From Cryptomeria japonica (lineage: Eukaryota; Streptophyta; Pinopsida; Cupressales; Cupressaceae), in contig NC_081410.1 in NCBI RefSeq assembly GCF_030272615.1, positions 258,153,533 to 258,217,532 on the forward strand: 64,000 nt of DNA, in the 5' to 3' direction. The notes under the pieces are model-generated. The model had not been told where the DNA came from. It did no database searches and worked only from the letters and a program-made list of their open reading frames with translations. Position numbers and translations under genes: made by a program. This document shows, piece after piece, positions 1 to 11,668 of this stretch (position 1 is its first letter; every line of letters starts with the position of its first letter).

Positions 1-969
1 TTGTACTTGAAACCATAATTTGCGGAAAATCCCTAAAAAATAGGAGATGGTGGAAAATCATTAAAATCTCCTCCAAAGCAAGGAAAGTTTGAGAAACTTC
101 AAGAAAATTCTTCATGGATCAAATTTTTCTATCCTGAAGTTTTCTCTCTCCAAGGTTTTCTCCCCACATAAAGGGTGATCCCCCACATTTGTAAGAAATT
201 GTTGCAATAAGTTTTTGAGAAAATAACAGTGAAACATTGTTCTCTGATGGTGTCCGCTTAAGTTATTTTTTCAAAGCTTGCATGGTTTCACCTTCCTCAC
301 TTAGATTAGAAATAGTAAAGTGCTTTGGTTTCAATGGAGAATGTAATGGTGTCTAATGAATTTCCATGGTTCATACTTTTTGCATCTTGCTGATTGTAAG
401 TTGCAGTGTAAAGTTAGTCTGAGCCCCCTAAATTTGTGCTAAGTTCGATTGTGGATAGTTGTTTGGATTGCATCGTTTTTGGGTATTCAAATGTACTTTC
501 TCGATTTGAAAATCCTCTAGCATCCCCAGAAGATTGCACTGGTTCTTGCGGAGTTGTAGTTGATCTTGGTGAAGCAGAGCTTGGTTTATTTGGAATTTGT
601 CCACCAAAGCACTATTCATTGTTATCACTACCCTTAGGAGTAGATTTAGATCCTTCTGAATCCTTTCCCTTTTACTTTCAGTTCATTTTAGTCTGTTCGA
701 AGCAGTAGCATCGCATAATTGCCATATTTGATGATGGAGTTCTAGCCACAACAAAGAAGTGAAAGAATGATGAAAACGTAAGGCCCCTTGGATTATCAGC
801 AATCACATCAGCCAACTGAGTCATGTCCGTAGCATAAAGGAACCTTGGAGTCGATTGTTTGAAGTTCTTGCAATCTTAGCATACAATCGCACTTTGATCA
901 AGAGAGAGTGAAGTGACTGTTAGGCAACTTTAATCTGTGTTCGACGTAGTCATAAAAAACACGTCAACA
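1..969 (+). repeat. LTR-like remnant, family ending ACGTCAACA (copy A)
   Basis: No credible gene. The stretch from about 240 to 969 aligns by eye with 51290-51974 and 62460-62889: all share the order GTTAGTCTGAGCC, then GATTGCA..TTCTTG, then GTAAGGCCCCTTG, with copies A and B ending in ACGTCAACA. The other copies have a TATA box and TG/CA-like ends, so I read this as an LTR of the same family, cut by the window start. The short open frame at 436-708 lies inside this repeat and is not treated as a gene. Confidence 0.6.
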
Positions 970-1931
970 TGATTGACTTTCACTACAAGCTCAGTTGGGA
1001 GACTTGTAGGACAAAAAGGATACAAGGAGGTTGGAAAGCCTCATACTTACTTCAAAATAGGTGCAGAAAAGTGGAACTTTGGGATTGGAAAACCAAGAAA
1101 ACCCTTTTTGGTCTTCTAGTCACACCGGTTGTTCTCTATGGTTGTGAAGTATGGGGTAGGAGCATGTCAAACTGCAATTGAAGGCAACTAGAAAGAATCC
1201 AAAAGCATTTAATAACAAGCAATCTCAAAGTTAAAAGCATGACCCCGTATGAAATTTTGTTAGCTAAAGCAGGTACTTTTCCTTTGGAAACCTCAGCTAT
1301 AACCCAATTGATATGTTATTTAAAGAAAGTTGCGAACATGGATAAGCATTGCTGGTCTAAAATGGTTGTGGAAGAGATGCTAAATCGGAGGAAGAAAACC
1401 TGGATGAAGCAGAACAACAATTGGATGAACAAGTGGAACATCGATTTGCATGAGTGTCCTAACACCAACCGTGAAATAAAAAGTTATGTTATTGAAAAAT
1501 TTCGTATTACCATGTGGACAAAGCAAGTTGGGTGGAAAAAAACATACTACATGAAAGAGTTTAATCCAACAAAGGACCACAGTGAAAAAACATATTTAGG
1601 GGCTATCAAAGGTAAAGCGTAGATGCTAATTGCACAACAGAGAACTGGGTCACAACACCTTATATGCGAGACCGGTAGGTGGAAGATACCAAAAGAAGCA
1701 TGGGAGGAAAGAACTTGCATATTCCGCAATAAAGGGGTTGTAGAAACAGAATGGCACTTCATCATGGAGTGCGTGGCTTATGAGGACATCCACACTCAGT
1801 ATGAAAATGGATTAAAGGTTGACAACATGCATCAGTTATTTGAAGAAGATAGAATTGATCAGACTGCTAGCCTCCTAGTCAAAATCAATAGTAGAAGATT
1901 GGACAAGGAAAAAATTCTGAAGATTAATTAA
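970..1931 (+). pseudogene. LINE (non-LTR retrotransposon) ORF2 C-terminal end, broken
   Basis: A single reading frame holds the end of a LINE reverse-transcriptase polyprotein. Visible landmarks are the post-RT block LYGCEVWG (near 1135), the ERIQKHLI / PYEILLAKAG region, and the C-terminal block HLICETGRWKIPKEAWEERT followed by ETEWHFIMEC, a Cys/His-containing tail typical of plant LINEs. Two in-frame stops, TGA at 1179-1181 and TAG at 1620-1622, interrupt an otherwise continuous frame; each could arise by one C-to-T change. Endonuclease and catalytic RT regions are missing, so this is a 5'-truncated copy, the usual outcome of target-primed reverse transcription. It starts exactly where the upstream LTR remnant ends. 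Confidence 0.85.
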
Positions 1932-2000
1932 GAATGCTATCCTCGGTCCCATAGACTGATCAGTCTTGTGGACGTCATTAAAATCTTTCATTCATTCACA
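1932..2000 (+). mobile_element. LINE 3' UTR and tail
   Basis: Directly after the LINE stop codon is a short untranslated segment containing GACTGATCAGTC (palindromic core TGATCA) and ending in a TTCATTCATTCA run. That looks like a simple-repeat tail in place of poly(A). The exact 3' end is uncertain. Confidence 0.5.
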
Positions 2001-3447
2001 AAATATCTGATCGAAACATATGCATTATGGTAAGGATCAAGAGATCAACGGAGAAGTCTGAACACAAATGGCATCCAAGTATCGATGATCAATAGCAACC
2101 AATAAACCAACGGTAGTAGTAATATTTCAAGGGACCGAATATAATCGGCTAAGATGTCAATGGCTGGTTGGGAGCAACAAGCATAGACCGATTGATATCG
2201 TGAAGAACATCACTCACGAGAATTGAGATCATTCGGGAGGGGAATCGACAAATAGGCAATTGAATGGAATAAGGATAGTAGGATTCAGACCAAGACATGT
2301 CATCACAACAGATATAAATCAACACATTATTACCACAAACACGAATTTATACTGTTGAGCAGATTTGATAGAATCTACCAAATGACGGAGACTTGAATTG
2401 AACCAGGAGGGCTCTATGAAATGGATTGTATGTCAAGCACAATTATTATAATCATGTGATTATCCTTATAGAGGATGCGATCTATATGCTATTGTAATTC
2501 TTAAATGAGTTAACATATGTGGTACGACTAGCAAGGACAATACATTTCTATTTCATATCTGGAAGTGTGTGGTGTGGTGGAAAGGGTGAAAGTATGAAGA
2601 AATAGAATATCGTATGTAGGCTTATATGGAGAGTCAAAAGAAGAGGATATGTATTCTGATATGAAGGAAGTAGTGATTGAAAGACTAGTAAAGCAGCGAT
2701 TAAAATCCTAGAGATGATTATCTATAGCAGCGAATAAAGCATAGAAAAGTTTGTTAACAAGGGACATATCCATTGAAAAGGTTGTCTCCTTTGTGAAGGA
2801 TGTCTCTTTTCATAGAGAGATAAATATAAAAGGCAATTAGAAATATAAAGAGAAGGGGAGAAGTTTGGGGGAGAAATAGTGTAAGTAATAAAAGGGTTTA
2901 AAGGCAGCAATCATTTATTAACAAAAGGTTATGTCCTCTCAAAAGGACAACACTATTCCAAAGGTTATATATCTTTGTTGGGATACAATGGTATAATGGG
3001 AAATTTTGTAATGCGAATAAGGGAATGAGTATATAGAATTAAAAGAAGATCTTTAAGGTGTATGGAACAGTATTGAAAATCTACATTGAAGAAAAGAAGA
3101 TGAATTTGATCACTTACACCTGGAAATGAAGGATAGGTATTAATAGGGTTATTAAAAGATCTATAAATAGTTTTTGGGAGCAGACTTTTGAAGCCTTTAT
3201 AGAAGGTTTATAAACAAGAATGTTTGCAAAATGGAGTATAGCAGAATTTGTCATTGCATAAGTCCATTTGTCAAATTAAGAGATAAGTTCTACCCTCCAA
3301 ACTGTTCTTATAATTTTAAGTTAAAAATTATGATATAATGTATTCAGTTCTGATAAAATTATGTTTATTATATTACAACTCCCACTTTAAGTCAAAATTG
3401 TGGTCTCAGGACTAAACCATAGACAAATCCCAATCGGGGACATTACA
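2001..3447 (-). repeat. Probable LTR remnant (minus orientation)
   Basis: No gene seen. The segment ends at 3447 with CGGGGACATTACA, the reverse complement of the TGTAATGTCCCC start seen on other LTRs here. Its texture, including GGTTATGTCCTCTCAAAAGGAC near 2930, resembles the solo LTR at 18235-23279. The left edge is not resolved and lies somewhere after the LINE tail. Confidence 0.45.
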
Positions 3448-4440
3448 TCTTCAAACATGGGAGCTTGATTTCAAATGACCCCCCTTTACTTGCCCTTAAG
3501 AAAATCAGTGCTTTGTTCGGTGAATGAAGATGTGAGAAAAAAGAAAAAAACACTTTCTCCTTGATCTCGAGTTATATTGACATCTTCCCCTTTCATTATT
3601 TTATTCATGGCAAAGTGCTCTATGCTTTCTTTTCGGCGAAGGGAGGCACGATATGAGAAAGGCAACCTATACTTTGTCTTCGAAAATATTCGAACCCTTT
3701 TCATCTTAACTTAAGCCCACGCTTCGGTATATTCTTTGGCATATGAAAGCATAACAAAAAAGAAAATGCCTAGCTATGCGAACTTTACTTTTGAATGCTT
3801 TAATTCAGACTTTAATCCCCTACTTCAGTACTTAATTCGGCGATTGAAGGCAAATTGAGAAAAGAGGCGCTTTCATTTTTTATTTTATTAAAGTCTTGGA
3901 TGATATCGCTCCCCACTTCCCTTGTTATTAAACACCTCAGTACTTTTCTCGGCATATCCGCCGGTATTATGAAGCAATTTTTTATTTGAATGTTTTGATT
4001 TGTCTAAACTTTAAAACCACCTCCTTTCTATCGGTATTCTTATCAGCATATCTAAGGGCGACATGGGGATGTGAAATGAACGCATTTTTCTTTACAACGA
4101 ACTTTATTGAAATGCCCTCCCTTCTTTCACTTCGGTTCTTTTTTGTTGGCGAATGAAGGTGAAATTTGGAAACAAAAATGTTTTAAAACATTAGGACTTA
4201 GCACGAATAAACTCCCGCGATTTGTTCCAAGACATTTTGGTGCTTTTCTCGACGGTTTTGAGAAATTTAAAAGTCGCTTATACTCAAACAGCCCCCCTTT
4301 GCGTGTTTTCTTTCTTTTCGTTAACATTTTTTGGGAGGGGGGGGGGGGGTGGGAATTTCGGCAAGTATAAGAGCGTTTCCTTTTACTTTATCGCTCAAGG
4401 TTTATCTAGGCATTTCAACTCATTTCGTAACTTCCCTTAA
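3448..4440 (-). repeat. Degenerate non-coding repeat block (TTCGGC-type)
   Basis: This segment is built of loosely repeated pieces, each pairing a pyrimidine-rich stretch with TTCGGC or TCGGTG and GAATGAAG-like words (for example 3515, 3640, 3837, 3950, 4145). Similar material in opposite orientation occurs at 27122-27527, 60461-61740 and 62890-63640. Open frames of 66-87 codons inside it overlap on both strands and carry no recognisable protein. A run of 13 G lies at 4337-4349. Confidence 0.45.
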
Positions 4441-6467
4441 AAAGACCAAACTTGTGCGATTCCTTGGATCTTTAAACCACCCTTAATAGAAACTTCAACA
4501 ATTTTGGTAGTTTGAAGGCAAGGAGTGAAAAGGAGATATGAAGATGGCCTTGTACAAGCTCATTTTTGGGAGACCCTCCTTTCACACTTTCTCTTACTGA
4601 AACACTATTGCACTAGCATTGAGGTAAAAAACATACAACTATGAAATGCCCCTTAAATTCAAATCAAAATCTTGCCTTTTGCAAGCTTTGGCCATTTTAG
4701 TGTAGTCTTGAACTTTGCCAACTTTTGAAATTATGACATAAGTATTGCTCCTTGAGCCTCATAGCTCTCTGGGGATCCTATTCTCTCTTGTTGCTTCCTA
4801 CTCTACCAACTTAACAAAATCCTACTCGGAGATTCAACAAGGCAAACCAGCAAAGGGGGTACCTGTCGACGATGGGCAGTGTGTGCAAGGCATAACACTA
4901 ATGTCCCTTTAGCTTCAAAAAATTCGTTTGTAACCATTATCCATCCAATTCTGAAAGTTGAACAATCACTTTTGCATGCTTGAGTGTATTGGGCTTCCCT
5001 CTCATTCAAGATTGGGTTCTCATTCCCTCATGCAAGCCTAAGCTCTCCAAGACAACCTCTACACTCTCTTTGACTCTATAGCACGTTTGCAGATTCTAGT
5101 GTGCCTCCTTGGTCTCATGAACATCCTCTATTGTCATCATGAAGATTGGATTGTTTTGTTTTATCTTCTTTTCTTTTGTTGTTTTGTATTTTTATTGTTT
5201 CTCTTTGGCCTTTCCAAACTATCACCTTCTTTTTCTTCCATACACACTAAGGTATTTCTCCCCATAGACAATAGATCAATGCTTATAGATTTATTTTATT
5301 ATTGTGTTCATAGTCCTAGACACACATAGGATAAGCACACACACTTCAATCTCCATTTTTTATTTGATTACTCACATAAGCTAAAAGGCTAAATAGGGGC
5401 TTTACCATTGGCAAACTCACAAGTGGTTACCAACATTTTTCTTGTCCAGGCTACAAGAACTTCACAACTCTACAATGGCATGAGGGTTTGTTGTTTTCTC
5501 CTCATTTTCTTATCCATTTCGATACTTTCATTGTTTTAGCTAGTTTAGATTGATTTTTGATATCTTTGTACATTCTGGCATTTTCCTTGTTTGTTGTTGT
5601 TTTTGCCTCCTGGTGTGCAAAGAAGTTGAAATCTGGAAAGGTGTCTTAGTTTTACGACTCCTTTGGATGACACTATGATGCATAGACATCCATACAATGC
5701 ACTAGCATCCTGGACAATAAGCACCTCATATTTTCAACAACTTCCCTAATCTCTATTAATTTCATTTCTGCTATTTGTTTTTAACTTCAGTACTACATTC
5801 TATTATTTGAAATTTTTCATTACACAACTCACAAAATGTAATATAGTTTAAATTCTTATTTACAGTATGAAAGATTGCTAATATCAAAGTTCCAACATCT
5901 TTTCCTAGTGTTGATCATTAAAGCCCAATATTTCAAACATTTTGAAGGGAACATTACATGTCACTACCCCAAAGATTTCACTAAAAATGCAACTATATAT
6001 ATAGGATGTCTATGACTTACATTCAACTATTCAAAGGACTCAATTGCATCAAGAGATTCTTACCTCCAACGAAAAATGGTCTCAGCATTTTAATTTGTCA
6101 TTTGTAAGATAATACAAAATAGAATAGTGTGTGAGGATAAACCTCTTTTCAAATTATCAGGGTAAGCTCTTTGAAACTTAAACCTAAATATTAAGCTAAA
6201 CTAACCCTAGACAGCCAAATTACAAACAAAATATATAGATATTCAAAATATACAAGATTTACCAACAAAGTTTGCATATATGAATTGACCACTTGCCTAT
6301 GTTTTTGCTTTAGATACAATCCCTAGATTGTTAGCAATTGTATCTTCAAAATTAGATTTACAAATATTTGAATGAAATCAAACTATCTAAACATAAATAA
6401 ACACAACTTCATACTAGGTCAAACATAGACTAGTGATCCATTGCAAACAAGATTTAAGGAATAATAA
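4441..6467. other. Stretch without recognisable gene
   Basis: No coding sequence with family features is visible on either strand. The short frames at 4803-5009 (minus) and 5087-5329 (plus) have no motif and lie in biased-composition DNA; 5150-5215 is T-rich. A GAACATTACATG at about 5949 resembles a worn LTR end but has no partner. Probably old, unclassifiable repeat DNA. Confidence 0.4.
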
Positions 6468-6691
6468 TTGCAATAAGATATGAGACACAATTCCATAAAC
6501 CAAACAGTTAAGCCATACACAAAGCTATCACTTAGGTGCATAAATATATACAATAAAAATATTGAAACTATTATTCAATTTCAGTTGCAATAGGACATGA
6601 GACACAATTCCATAAACCAAACAGCTAAGCCATATACAAAGCTATCACTTAGGTGCATAAATATATACAATAAATTTTTTGAAACTATTAA
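6468..6691. repeat. Tandem duplication, 117-bp unit, two copies
   Basis: The unit starting TTGCAATAAGATATGAGACA at 6468 recurs at 6585 with only a few differences. Both copies carry the same internal stretch CTATCACTTAGGTGCATAAA. It lies just outside the left LTR of the copia element. Confidence 0.85.
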
Positions 6692-6757
6692 GTTTAATAA
6701 TGGAATCACAAACACAATTAATTAGCTTGAATAATTATCTTAATCTAGCACGAGCAT

Positions 6758-7860
6758 TGTAGAACACAATTCTTCTACTAAGAGGGTGGGGGGGGGGGAT
6801 GCGTGGTTGAATCTGTAGAAGAGATAAGATTTAGATCCTCAACCAATTAAAACCTTTGATGAACTTAGCAAAACTTGAAACTGAAACTGAAAGGAATACA
6901 TCCACACAATGAAGCCAATACACATGAAATAGGTGGAAAACCCAAAATGGGAAAAACCACAGGGAGAAGTTCTGCTAGGATCTATTGTACTAATCCAGCC
7001 TCACAAGTCAAAACTGTGTACAAATTTTAAGTGCACCAACCCTAGGGAATCACCAAATTCCTTGTTAGAGCACCAACTCTCACAAATTCACCATTTATCA
7101 AATTGAGCACCAACCCAACATCTTTATGGCACCAACCTTAAGAATGTCAAATAAAAGAATTTCTGATTTCAAATCTGAAACAATACAATATTGGAAGCAT
7201 ACGTTGGAATTGTTACAATCTAAACATCATAACTTTTCAAATATATGAATCAGTCTTATATTCAATCTGCAATTAAACTTTTGTATCCTGTATGCAGTCT
7301 TTTAGAACAACCCTGTTCACATCAACTCAACACAATTTCATCAAGCAAGGGTATGGCATATATATATCACTACTGATCTCTTTTATAATCTAAATCAATT
7401 AACCAACATAAACTCATAGCACTTTTTTGCTCTATCAAAAACACAGGTTATATAATCACAGTATACCTCAATCTTCCTCTATGATCTGCATGCTTTTTGC
7501 ATCTTACAATGGCAAGGTCCTTTTCATTCTTTCATCAACATTCTCATTCAGATTCTCAGCATCTTACACACTACATTTAGTATTCTAACACAAAGCCTTA
7601 TGAGTTTTGATGTTTCGTATGACACACAATCTTTTACTTTTCTAAATACAGATTTTACTATCAAACTCTCTCAGAATTATTCAACCACACACACCACAAG
7701 CCTCAAACATGTACCCATATAAATAGAAACTTAATAACTGTTACCAACAGTTAGCAGTTGGAATTGATCATAACAAATTCAGTTGGAAGTTAATAATTGG
7801 TTGTAACCTCTTTGAACCAATCTTAGTCCTTACATCGATGATAAAAAGTGTCATAAAACA
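6758..7860 (-). repeat. 3' LTR of the copia element
   Basis: It starts TGTAGAACACAA and matches 26176-27121 along most of its length, including GAGCACCAACCCAAC, CATCAAGCAAGGGTATG and ACTCTCTCAG..ATTATTCAACCACACAC blocks. The outer end at 7860 (..CATAAAACA) is inferred from the TG..CA rule because the partner LTR is truncated before it. A run of 11 G lies at 6788-6798. A minus-strand TATA-like TATTTATA is at about 7718. Confidence 0.75.
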
Positions 7861-8605
7861 AAATATATTACTACTTCTCCCTTTGCAACTGCTCAAACTC
7901 CATGGGTACAATTGCTTTACCAACCATGTGTGTTAGGAAATTTGGTAATGCTTAAGTGCTTAACACATTAGATGGAATGGTTAGAGCAAGCACTTATCTA
8001 CCGAACCCATCATAATAAGATTCAATTCTGATGTTCACATATTTGCCACTCATTCTTAGTTTTCATGGAGATGCAGTTTGAGATACAAAAGAAATAATGG
8101 TAACTCAAAGTTTGATCCAACTGTCAATCTGAGATTATAGTTGACACAGATATTACTGTTTTATTAACATGTTTTACTATTTGTGTTTTTGGTTAGATCC
8201 AAGGTCAAAATCAACAATTCCAAGATATGATGTGATGCTACCATTGAAAGGTCTGATATATACAACCTGTAACGTCCAAACTCAACTGCAATTTCATTAT
8301 CAATCTAAGGTTTCAGAATCGCTTGACATCAAGGACATATACAGACTTCAAACAATCTCCCCCTTTGGCATTGATGGCAAAAACTTCCAATCAAAAACTC
8401 ATTCAATCTGTATCAACACAATAAGCCAATCAACACAATAATCTAAGAACCAAATCTAAAAGCAAAATCAAATATGAATTGGTATCAACATTTGAAATTC
8501 ACAACAAAACTCTCCCCTCAACCATAATCAAAGCATTTGCAAAAACCGGTGACAAAACTGAAATCAACCTACAATATCTCCCCCTTTGACATCAATGACA
8601 AACGA
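7861..8605 (-). promoter_or_regulatory. Copia 3' untranslated region with repeated polypurine tracts
   Basis: No gene. Read on the minus strand, three purine-rich tracts occur: AAAGGGAGAAG (about 7874-7884) beside the LTR, and two CAAAGGGGGAGAT copies (about 8357 and 8577), each preceded by a related sequence (ATCAATGCC / ATTGATGT). Such tracts prime plus-strand DNA synthesis in LTR elements. Extra copies upstream of the LTR-proximal one are known from some plant copia groups. Confidence 0.55.
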
Positions 8606-9133
8606 CTAGGGACATAAAATAAAACAATGAAATACTTCCCTTGAGCAGATGCTTGCTTGTGAATGGAACTCGAGAGGAGAAGCCACAACCCCAAGCTTCT
8701 GACATTGATTCTCAAAAGTTTCCTTAGGAAGGGGTTTGGTAAAAATATCTACCAATTGATCCATTGTGGCAACATATTCAAGTTTTACTTCATGATTTGC
8801 AACTTTTTCTCTCAAGTGGTGAGATCTTATTAATATGTGTTTGGTGCAAGAATGAAGAACTGGATTCTTAGAGATATTAATGGCACTAGTATTCTCACAA
8901 AGAATTGAAATAGGCTTATCATAAGTCACCTTTATATCATTAAGTGTCTATTTCATCCACCAGACCTGTGTACAACACAAAACTGCAACAACATATTCAG
9001 CCTCAACAGCGGTTTAAGATACAAATTCCTATTTCTTGCTCAACCAAGAAACCAATTTATCTCCCAAAAATAACGCACCATCACTAGTGTTGTGTCTGTC
9101 ATCTACACATCCTGCCCAATCTGCATCTGTATA
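8606..9133 (-). pseudogene. Copia RNase H domain, broken
   Basis: C-terminal RNase H of the copia polyprotein, which degrades the RNA strand of the RNA:DNA hybrid. The minus strand shows YTDADWAGCVDDRHNTS (near 9130), LVSWLSKK, a broken TAVEAEYV block (near 9010), then ENTSAINISKNPVLHS and TKHILIRSHHLREKV, ending with the conserved LVDIFTKPLP. Stops fall between 8929 and 9029, so no full frame remains. The usual CDNTSA is CENTSA here. The domain begins directly at the edge of the insertion at 9134, and its upstream partner lies at 16583 onward. Confidence 0.85.
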
Positions 9134-10220
9134 TGAAATATCCTTTCCTTTGATTTTAAGGAACTTATTGCAATATGTGTGTTCGTTTAGGTGAATTGAC
9201 TCATAACAATAATTGTTCAATTTATGATAGCCAATACCAAAGAAATAGAGAAGCAATGATCATTGATAGAACTATATTTTATTGAAAATCGGAACTTAAG
9301 TTCCACATACTGAACTAGCAAATGATCTGCCCAAAATTGAAAACATATCAATCACTAACCTGTCCCCTGATAAAAAGTTTATCACAGACTTGCAACAGGT
9401 TTGCAATTCATTATTGTGGCGTCAAACCCTTCCTATGCTGCAATTTTCAATAATTATTATACCAACTGCTATTTCTTCTTGGCACTTGGATTGCTAAATA
9501 AGCGTTCGGTTATTCTGAAGATGATCAGTCTACTTCTTCTCAAAATAGGATTGAATTTTGATCCAGATACCCACCACGGATGCCTCTGTAATTTACAGAT
9601 GAACGAAAAAGTATCAAGTATGCTTGGGGTTGCGTCCAAGCATGGAGTTCTTAGCTCTCGAGGTTTGCGTCCGAAAAAAGCTAGTAGTTCAATTCCTTGC
9701 TGTAATATCCCTTGCCCAAACTGACTGATTTTGGCTCAAGGAATATTGTCAAACACTTTGTATGCTGTCTTTCTCTATTCTGATTTTTGTATTTCAGATT
9801 GTTTGATACACTTTAAAAGTTGCCAAGAAATTTAAAAAGTTTACCAATGATGTTGACAATACCTCTTACAATGAACTAGTATGCGAGTGCAGTTCTTTTT
9901 GGTATTTTCAATGCATATACATGAAAACTAGATATGGAATGCATACCTACAGCCAACTGACATTTCGACAAACAACTGGCATGCAACTATATCTTCTTTA
10001 TTGAATCCATTCCTAAGTACAATGCTGCTATGGATTTGCCAAGACTAATTGGCTTACAAAAAGACTACATCAATGCCAAATCTGATTCTAAGTTATCACT
10101 TACAACAGCAAAATTATATGCCTAATATTTCAATACTAGCTACTAATAGTTGCAAGAGGAACCTGATAATAGTGATGCTTAATGATGGAGATGAAAGTTG
10201 CAATCGGAATCAAGCAAAAT

Positions 10221-10283
10221 ACTGTAGCGCGGCACTGTTCATGCGCACTGTTCACGCGCACTGTTCATGCGCACTGTAGCAGC
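10221..10283. repeat. Short tandem repeat CACTGTTCAYGCG
   Basis: Three near-identical 13-bp units (GCACTGTTCATGC, GCACTGTTCACGC, GCACTGTTCATGC) flanked on each side by CTGTAGC. The reverse complement resembles the GCTACAGTA..TGAATAGTG array in the LTRs at 27866 and 33924. Confidence 0.8.
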
Positions 10284-10917
10284 AAGAACAAACTTGCAAT
10301 CTGCTCTTAAAACCCTGAATAATTTGTTGATAATCTCTCCCAACAAGAATGATATAACTCCATGTGCCAAAGAAGGACGATTCACAACCAATTATAAATG
10401 TTCTCCAACAATAAACTTCAAACCCTTGTAGAAAAATTCACCAATTTGCACAAATGAAAGAACTGAAGTATTCTTTCCCACAACTGCAATAATTCAGGTG
10501 TTATTTCACACCTTCAAAATTACTATCAATAGGAAGTTTTCGTTTCCTATGATCAAAGAAGAAAATTGCGAAAGCCCTAGGCTCCACAATAAAAATCAAT
10601 CAAAATACTATTCATCAACTAGATGCCGAGAATGAACTCTTGCCTTTCCTTTTATTCTTTCCTTAAGAGAGCTCAAACACCTTCCTGGCCAATGTGGGAT
10701 AAAAGATTTATTCCCACATTAAATTATTCACTTAACGCACTTTATTATATTAAAGTGACTTTATTATTATAAAGTTACTTTAGAACTTTATAATAATATT
10801 AAAATATTAAATAAATCACTTAAGTCACTTAAACTTTAATATCTCTTGATGTACTTGTCTGATTGCTAAACCGTCTGAGCCAGGAGTCGACTCTCCCTGT
10901 TCTCCATGTGATTGGAT

Positions 10918-11136
10918 GCCTGTCTAAAAATAGAAACCCTGAATAGTGACTTACTATAAATAGTAAGTATGTGGAACTGAGTCTAGAAATAGCTGCAAAG
11001 GCCCAATCAAGGTTGACACTGCCAATAAGCTCTGCTCAGGTGTCTTTCTATTAATAGGAACCCTGACTCTCCCAAAATAGTAACTTACTATAAATAGTAA
11101 GTGTGCCAATCTGAGTCAAAAAACCTGTGCAAAGGC
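10918..11136. repeat. Imperfect tandem duplication carrying a 20-bp palindrome
   Basis: Two diverged copies with period about 134 bp inside the solo LTR. Each contains ACTTACTATAAATAGTAAGT (10949-10968 and 11083-11102), a near-perfect palindrome, and ends in a GCAAAGGCC block (GCTGCAAAGGCCC / CTGTGCAAAGGCC). Confidence 0.75.
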
Positions 11137-11668
11137 CAAAACCTGAATCCAGCTGAAGAGTAATGTCTCTAATCACCAAGTAACTGCCACACGAGGCCCT
11201 CTATCAATAATTGTTAGCCTACGAGGGTCAAATGATAGGCTAATTCTTACAAACTCTGATGCTCGCAAAATGGGGACATTACACTTGCATAGAGAAACAT
11301 AAACTCAAAATGATTCATAAGAATCCCTCTTCCCATCGATGCCTCTATATAAATAGTCTTTCAGCCCAAAAAGCTACAATCACATCCTTAATTCTCTGAT
11401 TTTTGGCGACTTAGATATTTAATGATTAACTTTGCATATATCTTTGATTATAATCGCCCACCATATGGACTTCACCTAGGAATACTTAAGTCATAACTTA
11501 AATGGCCCCATTTATTGCTAATGAATGATTAAATTCATATTAGCCATAACTATATCTTTTTGGCCCATAAATTTAATTATCACCTTATCCCCTTGATTAA
11601 CTTAATGCTTTAGCTTATGTTGACAATAAATAAGAGCTAGCATTATTATTTATTTGTTTATTAACATG

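Larger units (their letters stand above)
9701..11283 (-). mobile_element. Solo LTR with CTTGC target duplication
   Basis: A 1,583-bp insert starting TGTAATATCC and ending GGGGACATTACA, flanked by exact 5-bp copies of CTTGC (9696-9700 and 11284-11288). The related LTR at 14194-16580 has the empty site. No coding sequence lies inside, so this is a solo LTR left by LTR-LTR recombination. Minus orientation follows from TGTAATGTCCCC at the right end. AATAAAAGG on the minus strand near 10655 is a possible TATA element. Confidence 0.9.

Noticed and set aside
436-708. 90-codon plus-strand frame
   Set aside because: It lies inside an LTR-like repeat whose other copies lack the frame.
4337-4349. G run as a quadruplex or telomeric repeat
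   Set aside because: A single homopolymer without the TTTAGGG unit; probably slippage in low-complexity DNA.
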